Source: Neobacillus bataviensis LMG 21833 (GTDB lineage Bacteria; Bacillota; Bacilli; Bacillales; Cytobacillaceae). From it: DNA of 37,268 nt. Numbering within the stretch: position 1 is the first letter of the stretch; each line of letters starts with the position of its first letter. Made by a program: the position numbers and the translations under genes. Location: assembly GCF_000307875.1 (NCBI RefSeq), contig NZ_AJLS01000039.1:1-37268 (forward strand), read 5' to 3'. Below are positions 15,180 to 23,019 of this stretch, piece after piece. Under the pieces are notes generated by a model that ran no database searches, was not told where the DNA came from, and was given only the letters and a program-made list of their open reading frames with translations.

Positions 15180-15977
15180 TTATAATCCTTGTTTATATAA
15201 ATGTGGTACCCGGCTGGTAAACACTGGGACTTGTTCTCGGGCAGTTTTTGTTTCTTCAACATCAATCGAAACCGATAATGTTTCCTCTTCGTCGGTGGAG
15301 CCTTCCAATAACGTGTCTCCCCAAGGGTTTACGACCATGGAGCAGCCGCCATACGTTACATTTTGATACGAACCAACGTTGTTGCATGATACAACAAACA
15401 TTTGATTTTCGATGGCGCGCGTAATTTGAATGTTTTTCCAATGGTTAAGTCGGGGTGTTGGCCATTCCGCAACAACAAATAACACTTCGGCTCCTTCTAA
15501 TGCAAGCGGGCGGATAATTTCGGTAAACCGTAAATCATAACAAATGATTAACCCCATCTTAACGCCTTCTAGTTCAAAAATTTCAGGAACTTTTTGACCT
15601 GCTGTTAAATATTGGGGTTCATTTAACATGGGAACCAAGTGAACTTTGCTATATTGATAGACAACTTCACCTTTTCTGTTAATGACTACAGCCGTGTTAT
15701 AAACCTTCTCATCCATCTTATTGGCAAATGATCCGCCGATAATATTAATTTCAAATGTTTTTGCTGTATCTTGCAGGAACGGAATGATTGTTTTTCCATG
15801 ATCGTCTGCATAATGGTGGATTTCCTCCAACGTATAGGAGGTTGTCCACATTTCTGGAAGCACAATAATATCCGGCTTTGAATGTTTCACCTCCTTTTCA
15901 ACCCAGGCCTTTACCTTTTGTTGATTTTCCGCTGGCTTTCCCGGGGTTATCTCCATTTGGTAGATTGAGATTTTCAC
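15180..15977 (-). CDS. Carbon-nitrogen hydrolase (nitrilase superfamily amidase)
   Basis: 265 residues. The catalytic set is complete: Glu42 (VLPEMW), Lys111 (YSKVHLVP) and Cys146 (LIICYDLRF). The C-terminal AEWPTPRLNHWKNIQITRAIENQMFV and GGCSMVVNPWGD are typical of the omega-amidase/YafV/MtnU branch, which hydrolyses terminal amides such as 2-oxoglutaramate or 2-oxosuccinamate. No signal peptide. It starts two bases after the DUF2848 stop, so it is tightly coupled. In this setting it may remove an amide from the imported compound or its transaminated product; the exact substrate is not shown. Confidence 0.88.
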   Translation of the reverse strand: MKISIYQMEITPGKPAENQQKVKAWVEKEVKHSKPDIIVLPEMWTTSYTLEEIHHYADDHGKTIIPFLQDTAKTFEINIIGGSFANKMDEKVYNTAVVINRKGEVVYQYSKVHLVPMLNEPQYLTAGQKVPEIFELEGVKMGLIICYDLRFTEIIRPLALEGAEVLFVVAEWPTPRLNHWKNIQITRAIENQMFVVSCNNVGSYQNVTYGGCSMVVNPWGDTLLEGSTDEEETLSVSIDVEETKTAREQVPVFTSRVPHLYKQGL

Positions 15978-15979
15978 TT

Positions 15980-16666
15980 TTATTCCTCCCTATCAATTCT
16001 TGTGATGGCGTATGCTGCCTCAATTTTGTCATCTCTTACCTCGTCAACAAAAGCCATCTTAAATCCTGATCCATATTTAAAGCCATCTAATAAGGGAACA
16101 GTTCCAGAGAAAACGACGCTATTTTTCATAGGTACGTCTTTTTTATTTAGGAAATTTTTTATTTCATTTAACGGGATGATTGCATTAATCTTTGCTCGTT
16201 GATAATCCTGCCACTCTCCATTCACAAAAACTTGCGATGTTAACACTAGGTCATCCCAATGTTTCACCACGTCATTTAATTTCCATGCTTTCTTTGCTAT
16301 AGGCTTATCGCAAATTTGCTTCGACTGGTTAATATCAATTGTTTCCAATGAACGGTCAGTATGATCGCTCCCAACAGTGATATATACCTCGTCGTCGTTA
16401 TCACCGAAAATTAATACAATCTCTGCTTCGCCGCTTGACTGGCTTCCTAGCACTTCCATTTCACCCGTTTGATTCAGGCTATTACGGCGAACAGGGTAGA
16501 GGGTAGGAATTTCTTTTGGCCTTGGAACTCCGATTTTCTCTAATTCAATGATGTGTTCCATTGTCTTTTCCTTATTTCTGCCGGTGTAACCGATACAATA
16601 CACATGGTTAATCGTCATTTCGTTTTCTTCATTGTTAATGGTTAATGGCAATAAAATAGTATTCAT
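15980..16666 (-). CDS. DUF2848 protein, cassette 2
   Basis: 228 residues; GGAGG lies 5 bases before the ATG. It shares with the cassette-1 copy HIIELEKIGVPRPKEIPTLY, SSGEAEIVLIF, VYITVGSDHTDRSLE and KKAWKLNDVVKHWDDLVL, but the remainder has diverged strongly, much more than the transporters. The invariant GSDHTDR motif is the obvious candidate active-site region. It lies between the GntR gene (49 bases away) and the nitrilase. Function unknown. Confidence 0.82.
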   Translation of the reverse strand: MNTILLPLTINNEENEMTINHVYCIGYTGRNKEKTMEHIIELEKIGVPRPKEIPTLYPVRRNSLNQTGEMEVLGSQSSGEAEIVLIFGDNDDEVYITVGSDHTDRSLETIDINQSKQICDKPIAKKAWKLNDVVKHWDDLVLTSQVFVNGEWQDYQRAKINAIIPLNEIKNFLNKKDVPMKNSVVFSGTVPLLDGFKYGSGFKMAFVDEVRDDKIEAAYAITRIDREE

Positions 16667-16715
16667 ATGTACCTCCAGAGTTATTGTGGTAGCGTTTACA
16701 TTAGTGTTAAAAAAA

Positions 16716-17384
16716 TTAGTTTCCTTCAGTTAAGTCAATCGAATCCTTCGTATTTTTTAAATGATATTCCATTAGCTTAGTTGCTTTATCTGGATCATTT
16801 TCTAAAAGTGCTTCTATAATTTGAAGATGCTCCTCGATTACCTCCTCCATTCTGCCATTCTTTGCTAAAGCCTTATGGCCTATTAATCTCGTTAAATGAT
16901 AAAGATTTAATAAGATGTCTTCTAATAAATGCTGTTGGGCAAGCTTTAAAATTTCCATATGAAATTTTTGATCAAGATCAATAAATTCAATTCGATTGTT
17001 TTGTTTTATTGCACGTTGCTGCTGATTCACAATGTTACTAAGGCTTTGAATTTGCTCTGGGGTGCTGTTTTTCATTGCCCGTCTTACGCCTTCAGATTCA
17101 ATCGTCACCCTTAGGAATATGATTTGCTCCTTCTCACTAGGGGAGATTTCTCTGACTTTTAAACCTTTCCATGGAATTGGAACTAATAAACCTTCCTTTA
17201 CTAAATCACCAACAGCCTCACGTACTGGAGTCCGAGATGTGTTGAGGGATTGAGCAAGACTAGATTCGGTTATCATTTCATCCTTTTTAATATTTCCACA
17301 AAAAATAGCGTTTTTAATTTTTTCATAGACAATATCTTTCGTGGTCTTCATTTTTTCGATAGGGGTAAAATTTAAATCACTCAT
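16716..17384 (-). CDS. GntR-family (FCD) regulator, cassette 2
   Basis: 222 residues from the ATG at 17384, which has AGGAG 8 bases upstream; a GTG at 17393 would overlap that site. Winged helix: TTKDIVYEKIKNAIF, NTSRTPVREAVGDLVKEGLL, IPWKGLKVREISPSEKEQII. FCD domain from about 85, with DQKFHMEIL and RLIGHKALAKNGRMEEVIEEH. Clearly a paralogue of the cassette-1 regulator, with identical length and motif positions. Its promoter carries the same TGTATACA palindrome, so each may bind both operons. Confidence 0.88.
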   Translation of the reverse strand: MSDLNFTPIEKMKTTKDIVYEKIKNAIFCGNIKKDEMITESSLAQSLNTSRTPVREAVGDLVKEGLLVPIPWKGLKVREISPSEKEQIIFLRVTIESEGVRRAMKNSTPEQIQSLSNIVNQQQRAIKQNNRIEFIDLDQKFHMEILKLAQQHLLEDILLNLYHLTRLIGHKALAKNGRMEEVIEEHLQIIEALLENDPDKATKLMEYHLKNTKDSIDLTEGN

Positions 17385-17400
17385 TAAGTCCACTCCTAAT

Positions 17401-17456
17401 GTATGGTGTATACACTATACAAGATACAGAATATATTAATTTATTCCAATTGTCAA
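17401..17456 (-). promoter_or_regulatory. Promoter and GntR operator of cassette 2
   Basis: On the minus strand TTGACA (17451-17456), 17-base spacer, TATTCT (17428-17433), then GTATGGTGTATACACTATAC at 17401-17420, palindromic except for one pair. TGTATACA begins 13 bases after the -10, exactly as in cassette 1. Confidence 0.75.
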
Positions 17457-17639
17457 ATTATTTTTAATATAGGGAATTTTCGGTTGAACCCTTGCTAGAC
17501 TGTGATTACTGAATCAGGATACTTATGAGTATTGGCTTGGTGTTAGAACGGTTCTAATCTAACGTTTGGTTAGTTTTTTATAATTGCTCTTTATTAGATG
17601 AAAAACCACAGTCCAATTGATTGTGGTAAATCGAAAGTT

Positions 17640-17822
17640 TCAAAAAAATCTATACGAAATTTCTTGGATATTAGTGGAGATAACTTGATTGTTTTGAGGG
17701 TAAAAAGATATTTTTACCCTAACCTCAACCTCTTTACCAATCCTTTTAACAACAAAAAGGAAGGTGTCTACAACTTCTTCTTCCGAAATTTCAGGTATCA
17801 AGTAGCTTGCAGTTATAATTAC
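17640..17822 (-). pseudogene. Frameshifted coding relic, unidentified
   Basis: Two minus-strand frames join into one protein-like text across a shift near 17755: VIITASYLIPEISEEEVVDT, then FVVKRIGKEVEVRVKISFYP and NNQVISTNIQEISYRFF before TGA. No start codon remains and a TAG lies just upstream. Family unknown. The plus-strand ORF over the same bases is its shadow. Confidence 0.3.
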
Positions 17823-17993
17823 CTATTCCTAAAAGATGCTTTGACTGGAAGAAAATTGATGAAAAATGTTTGGGGCTGTTCTATGATTTTGTGCTAGCAT
17901 ATCGTGAATTTTGGGAGATTATTTTGTAGTAGTTTCAAAAGAGGGGATATCGGCCGGTACGAATAGATCCAAGTAGCGGAAAGGGGAAGAAGA

Positions 17994-18107
17994 ATGAAAC
18001 CCGAGATCCCTGATTTTGCTGAAGCTGGAATTCAATTCGTGATGAATTCTGTTAAAGAAATGCTTTCGTACATGATTATGATTAAAGAATTACGCAAATG
18101 GGAATGA
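17994..18107 (+). CDS. Possible 37-residue ORF, unidentified
   Basis: ATG preceded by AAAGGGGAAGAAGA. It reads MKPEIPDFAEAGIQFVMNSV, then KEMLSYMIMIKELRKWE and TGA. It has good ribosome-site spacing but no recognised family, and may be the N-terminal stump of a lost gene. Confidence 0.3.
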   Translation: MKPEIPDFAEAGIQFVMNSVKEMLSYMIMIKELRKWE

Positions 18108-18262
18108 GAATAGCGAGTCGAATTATGAATTCGATCATCCTGAACCTCCATTAGCATGGCTTTTTATATCTTCAGTATAATCATCCTTTATTAACTTCTT
18201 ATGAACCATTTGTAAATTCAAAGTAAAACTTTCCATTGTTTATTTTGTTCAAATAGACAACT

Positions 18263-18613
18263 TTAAGAATTACTTTTTACTCCGTGAACACTAAATAAAT
18301 TTTTGAAATCAGTCCAGTTCATTTTTCGTTTTAAATAATCGCGATAGGAATAGCAGCTTTTTTCCATTGGTTTATGATAAAGTGATGAAACAAAGATTTG
18401 CAAGCGAATTTGTATCATAAAATAATAACGATTATTTTTTTCTAATACAGGAATTTCAATGATTTTTAACTTTTGTCCAACAGCATTCTTAAACTCCAGG
18501 CTCTTAAATAACAAAATATCATCTTCTTTTACCAGTTTGTTTATAGTATAACCTATAATCCATAGGTATTTATCTAAATTTTTCCCATTAAAAAATAATT
18601 CAGATTCTTCTAT
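18263..18613 (-). pseudogene. Open frame without clear start, unidentified
   Basis: The minus-strand frame is open for about 115 codons from TAG at 18616 to TAA at 18263 and reads like protein (NNRYYFMIQIRLQIFVSSLY, KRKMNWTDFKNLFSVHG). Only a TTG at 18514 offers a start within it, and no ribosome site is seen. Probably the remaining part of a decayed gene. Confidence 0.3.
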
Positions 18614-18625
18614 CTAGTAAAGAAC

Positions 18626-18646
18626 CAGATTCCGATTTGGAATCTG
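18626..18646 (-). terminator. Terminator of the spermidine operon
   Basis: CAGATTCC (18626-18633) pairs with GGAATCTG (18639-18646). On the minus strand GGTTCTTTACT follows. It lies 52 bases past the decarboxylase stop. Confidence 0.6.
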
Positions 18647-18697
18647 ATTCTTTAAAAGATCCTACCTCATTAATGGCTTTTCGTTTCTATTATTCTT

Positions 18698-19825
18698 TTA
18701 AGCAAGTCTCAACTTAAAATCATGGTAGCCAAATTGGTGCACAATCCGACAATCTCCATCTTTCTCTTGAATAGCGATGGTCGGTAACGGCATGCCGTTA
18801 AAGGTAGTGTTTTTGACCATTGTGTAGATGGCCATATCACCGAAAACTAAGCGATCACCGCTCTTTAATGGCTGATCGAACGAATAATCTCCAATCACAT
18901 CACCTGTAAGGCAGGTTTGACCGCCAAGTCGGTACATATATGGCTTTTCGCCTACTTCACCTGATCCAAAAAGAGGCGGGCGATAAGGCATTTCCAACAC
19001 ATCAGGCATATGGCAAGTTGCAGACGTGTCAAGTATTGCAATCTCCATTCCGTTTTGATGTAGATCAAGAACGGATGTGATGAGGTATCCTGCATTGAGA
19101 GCAACGGCTTCTCCAGGCTCTAGGTAAACCTCTAAACCGTATTTAACCTGCATTCTCTTGATACAAGATTCCAGTCTCTGGATATCATAATCTTCTCTAG
19201 TAATATGATGCCCCCCGCCAAAGTTGATCCATTCCATTTGTGCGAGCCACTCACCAAACTTATCTTCCACGGCATTAAGAGTGGTTTCTAAATCATCAGA
19301 GTTTTGCTGACAAAGTGTGTGGAAATGCAGACCTGATACACCTTCAAGCAAATTAGGACGAAAATGCTCTTTTGTTACACCAAATCTAGAACCAGGTGAA
19401 CATGGATCATAGATGGCATGTCCAATTTGTGTGGAACATTCAGGATTGATGCGCAAACCAACTTTCCTGCCAGCTTTTAGTGCTTTATCTTTAAATTTTT
19501 CCAATTGTGAAAAGGAATTAAAGATAATATGATCACAAATCGAGATAATTTCGTCTATCTCATCTTCACGATAGGCAGGGGCAAAGACATGATTCTCTTT
19601 GCCCATTTCCTCGTAACCTAGTCGTGCCTCGTACAAACCGCTTGCTGTTGTACCACTTAAATATTCTCCAATAAGAGGATACAAGGATGTCATAGAAAAT
19701 GCCTTTTGGGCAAGAACAATCTTCGCACTTGTCCGCTGCATAACCCCATTGAGGATTTTTAGATTTTTTTCCACAAGACCTTTATCGACTACATAACATG
19801 GTGTTGGTAATTCCTCAAAACGCAT
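18698..19825 (-). CDS. nspC: Carboxynorspermidine/carboxyspermidine decarboxylase
   Basis: 375 residues, an alanine-racemase-fold PLP decarboxylase. Lys41 (LAQKAFS) is the Schiff-base lysine; HFHT (167-170), GGGHH (203-207), EPGEA (236-240) and CHMPD (271-275, with the catalytic Cys) follow in the NspC order. It removes CO2 from carboxyspermidine or carboxynorspermidine to give spermidine or norspermidine. It starts one base after the stop of the dehydrogenase gene and has only a distant GGAG, so translation is probably coupled. Which triamine is made cannot be read from the sequence; spermidine is usual in Firmicutes with this pair. Confidence 0.92.
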   Translation of the reverse strand: MRFEELPTPCYVVDKGLVEKNLKILNGVMQRTSAKIVLAQKAFSMTSLYPLIGEYLSGTTASGLYEARLGYEEMGKENHVFAPAYREDEIDEIISICDHIIFNSFSQLEKFKDKALKAGRKVGLRINPECSTQIGHAIYDPCSPGSRFGVTKEHFRPNLLEGVSGLHFHTLCQQNSDDLETTLNAVEDKFGEWLAQMEWINFGGGHHITREDYDIQRLESCIKRMQVKYGLEVYLEPGEAVALNAGYLITSVLDLHQNGMEIAILDTSATCHMPDVLEMPYRPPLFGSGEVGEKPYMYRLGGQTCLTGDVIGDYSFDQPLKSGDRLVFGDMAIYTMVKNTTFNGMPLPTIAIQEKDGDCRIVHQFGYHDFKLRLA

Positions 19826-19826
19826 C

Positions 19827-21065
19827 TTAACGAACTAGCTCCAGTTCTTTCGTTTTCACAGATTCATCATCCACAAGCACTGGGTTAAAGTCTTCAACCC
19901 ATGGAAGTCCCCATTTGTTCAACTCTTCCATGAATGGATCTGGATCAAATTCTTCGATATTATATACGCCAGCTTTATCCCATTTGCCTGTCAAAATCAT
20001 CGCTGCACCAATCATTGCAGGAACGCCTGTTGTATAAGAAACGGCTTGAGAGCCAACTTCTATATAGCATTCTTGGTGGTCACATACATTGTAAACATAA
20101 TATGTTTTTTCTTTTCCGTCCTTTTTCCCTCTGAAAATACAACCGATGTTGGTTTTTCCAACTGTACGAGGTCCAAGGGAAGCTGGGTCTGGTAACACTG
20201 CTTTCAAGAACTGAAGCGGAATGATTTGTTTTCCTTCGAATTCAATTGGTTCAATAGAAGTCATTCCGACATTTTCAAGCGCCTTTAGGTGAGTAAGGTA
20301 GCTTTGGCCAAAGGTCATGAAGAAACGAATGCGCTTAAGACCAGGGATGTTTTGCGCAAGAGACTCAAGCTCTTCGTGGTATAACAGGTACATATCTTTC
20401 TCGCCAACTTCAGCAAAGTTGTACACCCGTTTGATTTCCATTGGCTCCGTTTCAATCCATTCACCGTTTTCCCAGTAGCGTCCATTAGCAGAAACCTCAC
20501 GGATATTAATTTCAGGGTTGAAGTTCGTTGCAAATGGATAGCCATGATCGCCGCCATTACAGTCAAGGATATCGATATATTCAATTTCATCAAAATAATG
20601 CTTTAACGCATAAGCAGAGAATACACCCGTTACACCTGGGTCAAAGCCGCTGCCTAAAAGAGCCGTAATACCCGCTTTTTCAAAACGCTCGCGGTATTCC
20701 CACTGCCATTTATATTCAAATTTCGCCGTATCTTCCGGCTCATAGTTCGCTGTATCCATATAGTGTGTTTTTGTTGCAAGACATGCATCCATAATGGTCA
20801 AGTCTTGATATGGTAACGCTAGGTTCATCACGATATCTGGTTTTACTTCATTGATTAACGCAATTAGCTCATCAACGTTGTTTGCATCTACTTGTGCAGT
20901 AGTAATTTTGGTTTTGCTGCCGTCAAGTTGATCTTTTAATTCATCACATTTTGATTTTGTCCGACTTGCAATACAGATCTCTTCAAATACCTCACTGTTT
21001 TGAACACATTTGTGGATGGCAACTGATGCCACGCCGCCTGCTCCGATAATAAGTGCTTTTCCCAT
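19827..21065 (-). CDS. Carboxyspermidine dehydrogenase (saccharopine dehydrogenase family)
   Basis: 412 residues. An N-terminal Rossmann motif ALIIGAGGVASVAIHKC (residues 4-20) binds NAD(P)H; DIVMNLALPYQDLTIMDACL and GSGFDPGVTGVFSAYALKHY are typical of the Lys1-like CANSDH/CASDH family rather than of lysine enzymes. It condenses putrescine (or diaminopropane) with aspartate beta-semialdehyde and reduces the imine. TAGGAGA lies 8 bases before the ATG. With nspC it forms the S-adenosylmethionine-independent aminopropyl route, an alternative to SpeD/SpeE, which B. subtilis uses. Its leader holds a terminator (21122-21167). Confidence 0.9.
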   Translation of the reverse strand: MGKALIIGAGGVASVAIHKCVQNSEVFEEICIASRTKSKCDELKDQLDGSKTKITTAQVDANNVDELIALINEVKPDIVMNLALPYQDLTIMDACLATKTHYMDTANYEPEDTAKFEYKWQWEYRERFEKAGITALLGSGFDPGVTGVFSAYALKHYFDEIEYIDILDCNGGDHGYPFATNFNPEINIREVSANGRYWENGEWIETEPMEIKRVYNFAEVGEKDMYLLYHEELESLAQNIPGLKRIRFFMTFGQSYLTHLKALENVGMTSIEPIEFEGKQIIPLQFLKAVLPDPASLGPRTVGKTNIGCIFRGKKDGKEKTYYVYNVCDHQECYIEVGSQAVSYTTGVPAMIGAAMILTGKWDKAGVYNIEEFDPDPFMEELNKWGLPWVEDFNPVLVDDESVKTKELELVR

Positions 21066-21121
21066 TTTCGTATCTCCTAACTAAATAGATTTTGCCATGC
21101 AAAACGGAATTCCATAACAAC

Positions 21122-21167
21122 AAAAAAGCAAGTGTAAAAACGCAAACCTGCGCACAACACTTGCTTT
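21122..21167 (-). terminator. Leader terminator of the spermidine operon
   Basis: AAAGCAAGTGT (21125-21135) pairs with 21157-21167; an inner CGCA/TGCG stem (21141-21144, 21149-21152) lies in the loop. On the minus strand the stem runs straight into TTTTTTG. No minus-strand gene lies upstream, and the coding start is 57 bases downstream, so this is an attenuator candidate. Confidence 0.65.
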
Positions 21168-21180
21168 AGATATAAATGTA

Positions 21181-21220
21181 ATATTAAAAATTATGTTCAC
21201 ACATGACAAAAGTCACGTGT
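21181..21220 (-). promoter_or_regulatory. Promoter of the spermidine operon with inverted repeat
   Basis: On the minus strand TTGTCA (21204-21209), 17-base spacer, TAATAT (21181-21186). An inverted repeat ACATGAC-N4-GTCACGT (about 21201-21218) overlaps the -35 and may be an operator. Transcription would begin just before the leader hairpin. Confidence 0.5.
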
Positions 21221-21696
21221 ATACGTCTACCGAAATAAAATGGCAGAAAGCTCTTTAATATTCAAAATATATCATTAAGGATCAGAGTCTATATAGCAAA
21301 TAATTACTTTTACCACTCTTATTGACCGTTTCACAAGTTGATGTGCATATGCACTGGTTGTAAAGTAACCAACTTATAAAATTTGAGCTTTTAACTCAAT
21401 CAATAGGGCAACTAAAGTTGCCAATCGGCATTTGACCCGGCTGTCCGTATGGCCTTAACTCCCGCAAGGAAGTGGTCAAAATTATCTGCTTGGAAAGACT
21501 CGATATATTGAATATTAGCTTTCCAATAAAACAACTATTTCATATTATCAGTATATTGTCATAATCACAAGAGAAAATTATTTTTCATCTAATTGGAAAT
21601 GGTTTGCGGTGATAAACTATGAAAAATTGCGAGAAAACTATAATAAATGTGATGTCCATTGAAATATATTTCATACCAGCGAGGTTAAGAATAAAT
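21221..21696. other. Divergent intergenic region
   Basis: No gene is seen. GGCAAC-TAAA-GTTGCC (21407-21422) forms a hairpin, and GGC/GCC-rich sequence follows to about 21480, so a structured RNA is possible, but it fits no riboswitch consensus I can match. ATGTGCATATGCACT near 21341-21355 is palindromic. Confidence 0.35.
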
Positions 21697-21722
21697 GTTT
21701 CACTTCTTCTAGCAGCGGGTAG
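21697..21722 (+). promoter_or_regulatory. Sigma-B-like promoter
   Basis: GTTTCA (21697-21702), 14-base spacer, GGGTAG (21717-21722), close to the sigma-B consensus GTTTAA-N12-15-GGGWAW and 37 bases before a general-stress gene. Confidence 0.6.
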
Positions 21723-21758
21723 ATTTACTATAACTACTCGTTTAAAGGAGGACTTTTA

Positions 21759-22328
21759 ATGGATATGCATGAAAAGCACTTGGTGGGAGTTTATGATACT
21801 GAAAATGAAGTGATCAGGGCTGTTGAAAACCTCAAACGCGAGGGCTATGCGGCCGAGGAGATATCGGTCATTGGAAAGAACAAAGATCAGATAAATAAAA
21901 TTAACGATGCCACTAGTACGAACACGGAAGATGGCTTTGTAGCCGGAGCGGCAACAGGAGGTGCCCTAGGCGGGCTTGCCGGTTTATTGGCAGGCCTAGG
22001 AGCGCTAGCCATTCCTGGCATCGGGCCATTTATAGCTGTCGGACCATTAGCAGCAACGTTAACCGGAGCTGCTGTTGGTGCAGGAGCTGGCGGATTGGCA
22101 GGAGCTTTAATTGGAATGGGTCTTCCCGAAGAAGATGCAAATCGCTATGAGGGCCTTGTTAATGATGGGAAGTTTATTGTCTTGGTAGAACGTCGAGAAA
22201 ATCGTGTGGGAGAGCACCCTTTTAACAATCATGTCAACCAAGGCTCTCCAGATCCAATCACGCCACCCGATAATCCGCCCGTTATTGACACCCCAATTAC
22301 TGACATCGACAACAACCGAAACTTTTAA
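21759..22328 (+). CDS. General stress protein, YflT/heat-induced Gsp17M-like
   Basis: 189 residues; GGAGG 7 bases upstream. Residues 1-50 (HLVGVYDTENEVIRAVENLK, GYAAEEISVIGKNKD) are the 'heat induced stress protein YflT' domain. A long Gly/Ala-rich hydrophobic stretch follows (about 66-130, GGALGGLAGLLAGLGALAIPG and more), like glycine-zipper membrane-inserting regions, then YEGLVNDGKFIVLVE and a Pro/Asp/Asn-rich tail (about 160-189). A sigma-B-like promoter precedes it and a terminator follows. Molecular role unknown. Confidence 0.85.
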   Translation: MDMHEKHLVGVYDTENEVIRAVENLKREGYAAEEISVIGKNKDQINKINDATSTNTEDGFVAGAATGGALGGLAGLLAGLGALAIPGIGPFIAVGPLAATLTGAAVGAGAGGLAGALIGMGLPEEDANRYEGLVNDGKFIVLVERRENRVGEHPFNNHVNQGSPDPITPPDNPPVIDTPITDIDNNRNF

Positions 22329-22343
22329 TCATTGATAATAACT

Positions 22344-22386
22344 AGAGTGCCTTGCCCATCTGGGACGGGTGCTCTTTTCTTTTTTT
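22344..22386 (+). terminator. Terminator after the YflT-like gene
   Basis: AGAGTGCC near 22344 pairs with GGGTGCTCT ending at 22374, and a T-rich run TTTTCTTTTTTT follows. Confidence 0.75.
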
Positions 22387-22389
22387 CGA

Positions 22390-22623
22390 GCAGATGGTTT
22401 CTGCAGTAGGTCTAAGAGCGTTGGAAAACGAATTGAAAAGTTTTTCACGGCATATGCATGGGAAAAACGAAATAATTCCTATGGCAGCACCCCTAAGATT
22501 TGTAACAGCGTCAGAAGGATCTTAAAGGTAATTAGAATAACGATTATCCATTCGACAAACAATCCCCTTATCTGCACAAACAAATAGAAAGCACCCATTT
22601 AGAGTGCTCTCCCAATTAATCTA
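22390..22623. other. Short noncoding gap
   Basis: Nothing is recognised except a weak hairpin AGCAC-N9-GTGCT (22590-22608) that could end the minus-strand small membrane-protein transcript. Confidence 0.4.
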
Positions 22624-22806
22624 CTACCTGAACAAACCTTTTACCCCTTTATAAATTATGACGAGTGAGAAGATAAGGACAGTTAGTATGCCAATGATAT
22701 TAGTAACGGGTGAAACGCCTTCAAGAAATGAATTAGCTAAAGGAACTTTAATAAGTGCAAACCCTGACAATATAGCTGCAAGGAATAAGAGAATCCGATT
22801 ATCCAT
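22624..22806 (-). CDS. Small two-helix membrane protein
   Basis: 60 residues from the ATG at 22806, which has AGGAGG 8 bases upstream; an earlier TTG- or ATG-type start would place that site inside the gene. Two hydrophobic segments (about 5-24 ILLFLAAILSGFALIKVPL and 35-56 NIIGILTVLIFSLVIIYKG) and a basic C-terminal end (KGVKGLFR). No family recognised. Monocistronic. Confidence 0.65.
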   Translation of the reverse strand: MDNRILLFLAAILSGFALIKVPLANSFLEGVSPVTNIIGILTVLIFSLVIIYKGVKGLFR

Positions 22807-23019
22807 TGGTTCTACCTCCTTTCTATGGGATTGATACATTATATGTCAGTTTCATTACAAATGTGACAATTTTGTTAAAATGGATTTATTGAACTTTATC
22901 CGATTTATCCCTTTTAATAATACCTTTAATCGTCTTCCCTTCTACTTAAGAAACGAGTTTAAGATTTTATGCTGAAAGGGTATATAGAATTAGAAAGTTA
23001 ACGAAGGAGAGGGGAGAAC

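Larger units (their letters stand above)
17457..18262. other. Mostly noncoding region with palindromes and relics
   Basis: Palindromes TTAGAACGGTTCTAA (17543-17557) and CTAACGTTTGGTTAG (17559-17573) lie about 100 bases upstream of the cassette-2 promoter; the second shares an 11-mer with 2386-2405. A minus-strand coding relic (17640-17822) and a small plus-strand ORF (17994-18107) are listed separately. GGGTAAAAA-GATA-TTTTTACCC (17698-17719) forms a hairpin. Nothing else is recognised. Confidence 0.45.

Noticed and set aside
2575..17456. Composite transposon formed by the mirror cassettes
   Set aside because: There are no transposase genes, terminal repeats or target duplications, and the cassettes are diverged functional genes.
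17598..17897. 99-codon plus-strand ORF
   Set aside because: It runs through a hairpin, and the minus strand reads better as a broken protein. No ribosome site is seen.
21400..21490. Cyclic-di-GMP (GEMM) riboswitch, either strand
   Set aside because: Some GCCGGGT-like bases are suggestive, but the core GCAAA/CGCAAAGCC motifs and spacing are missing.
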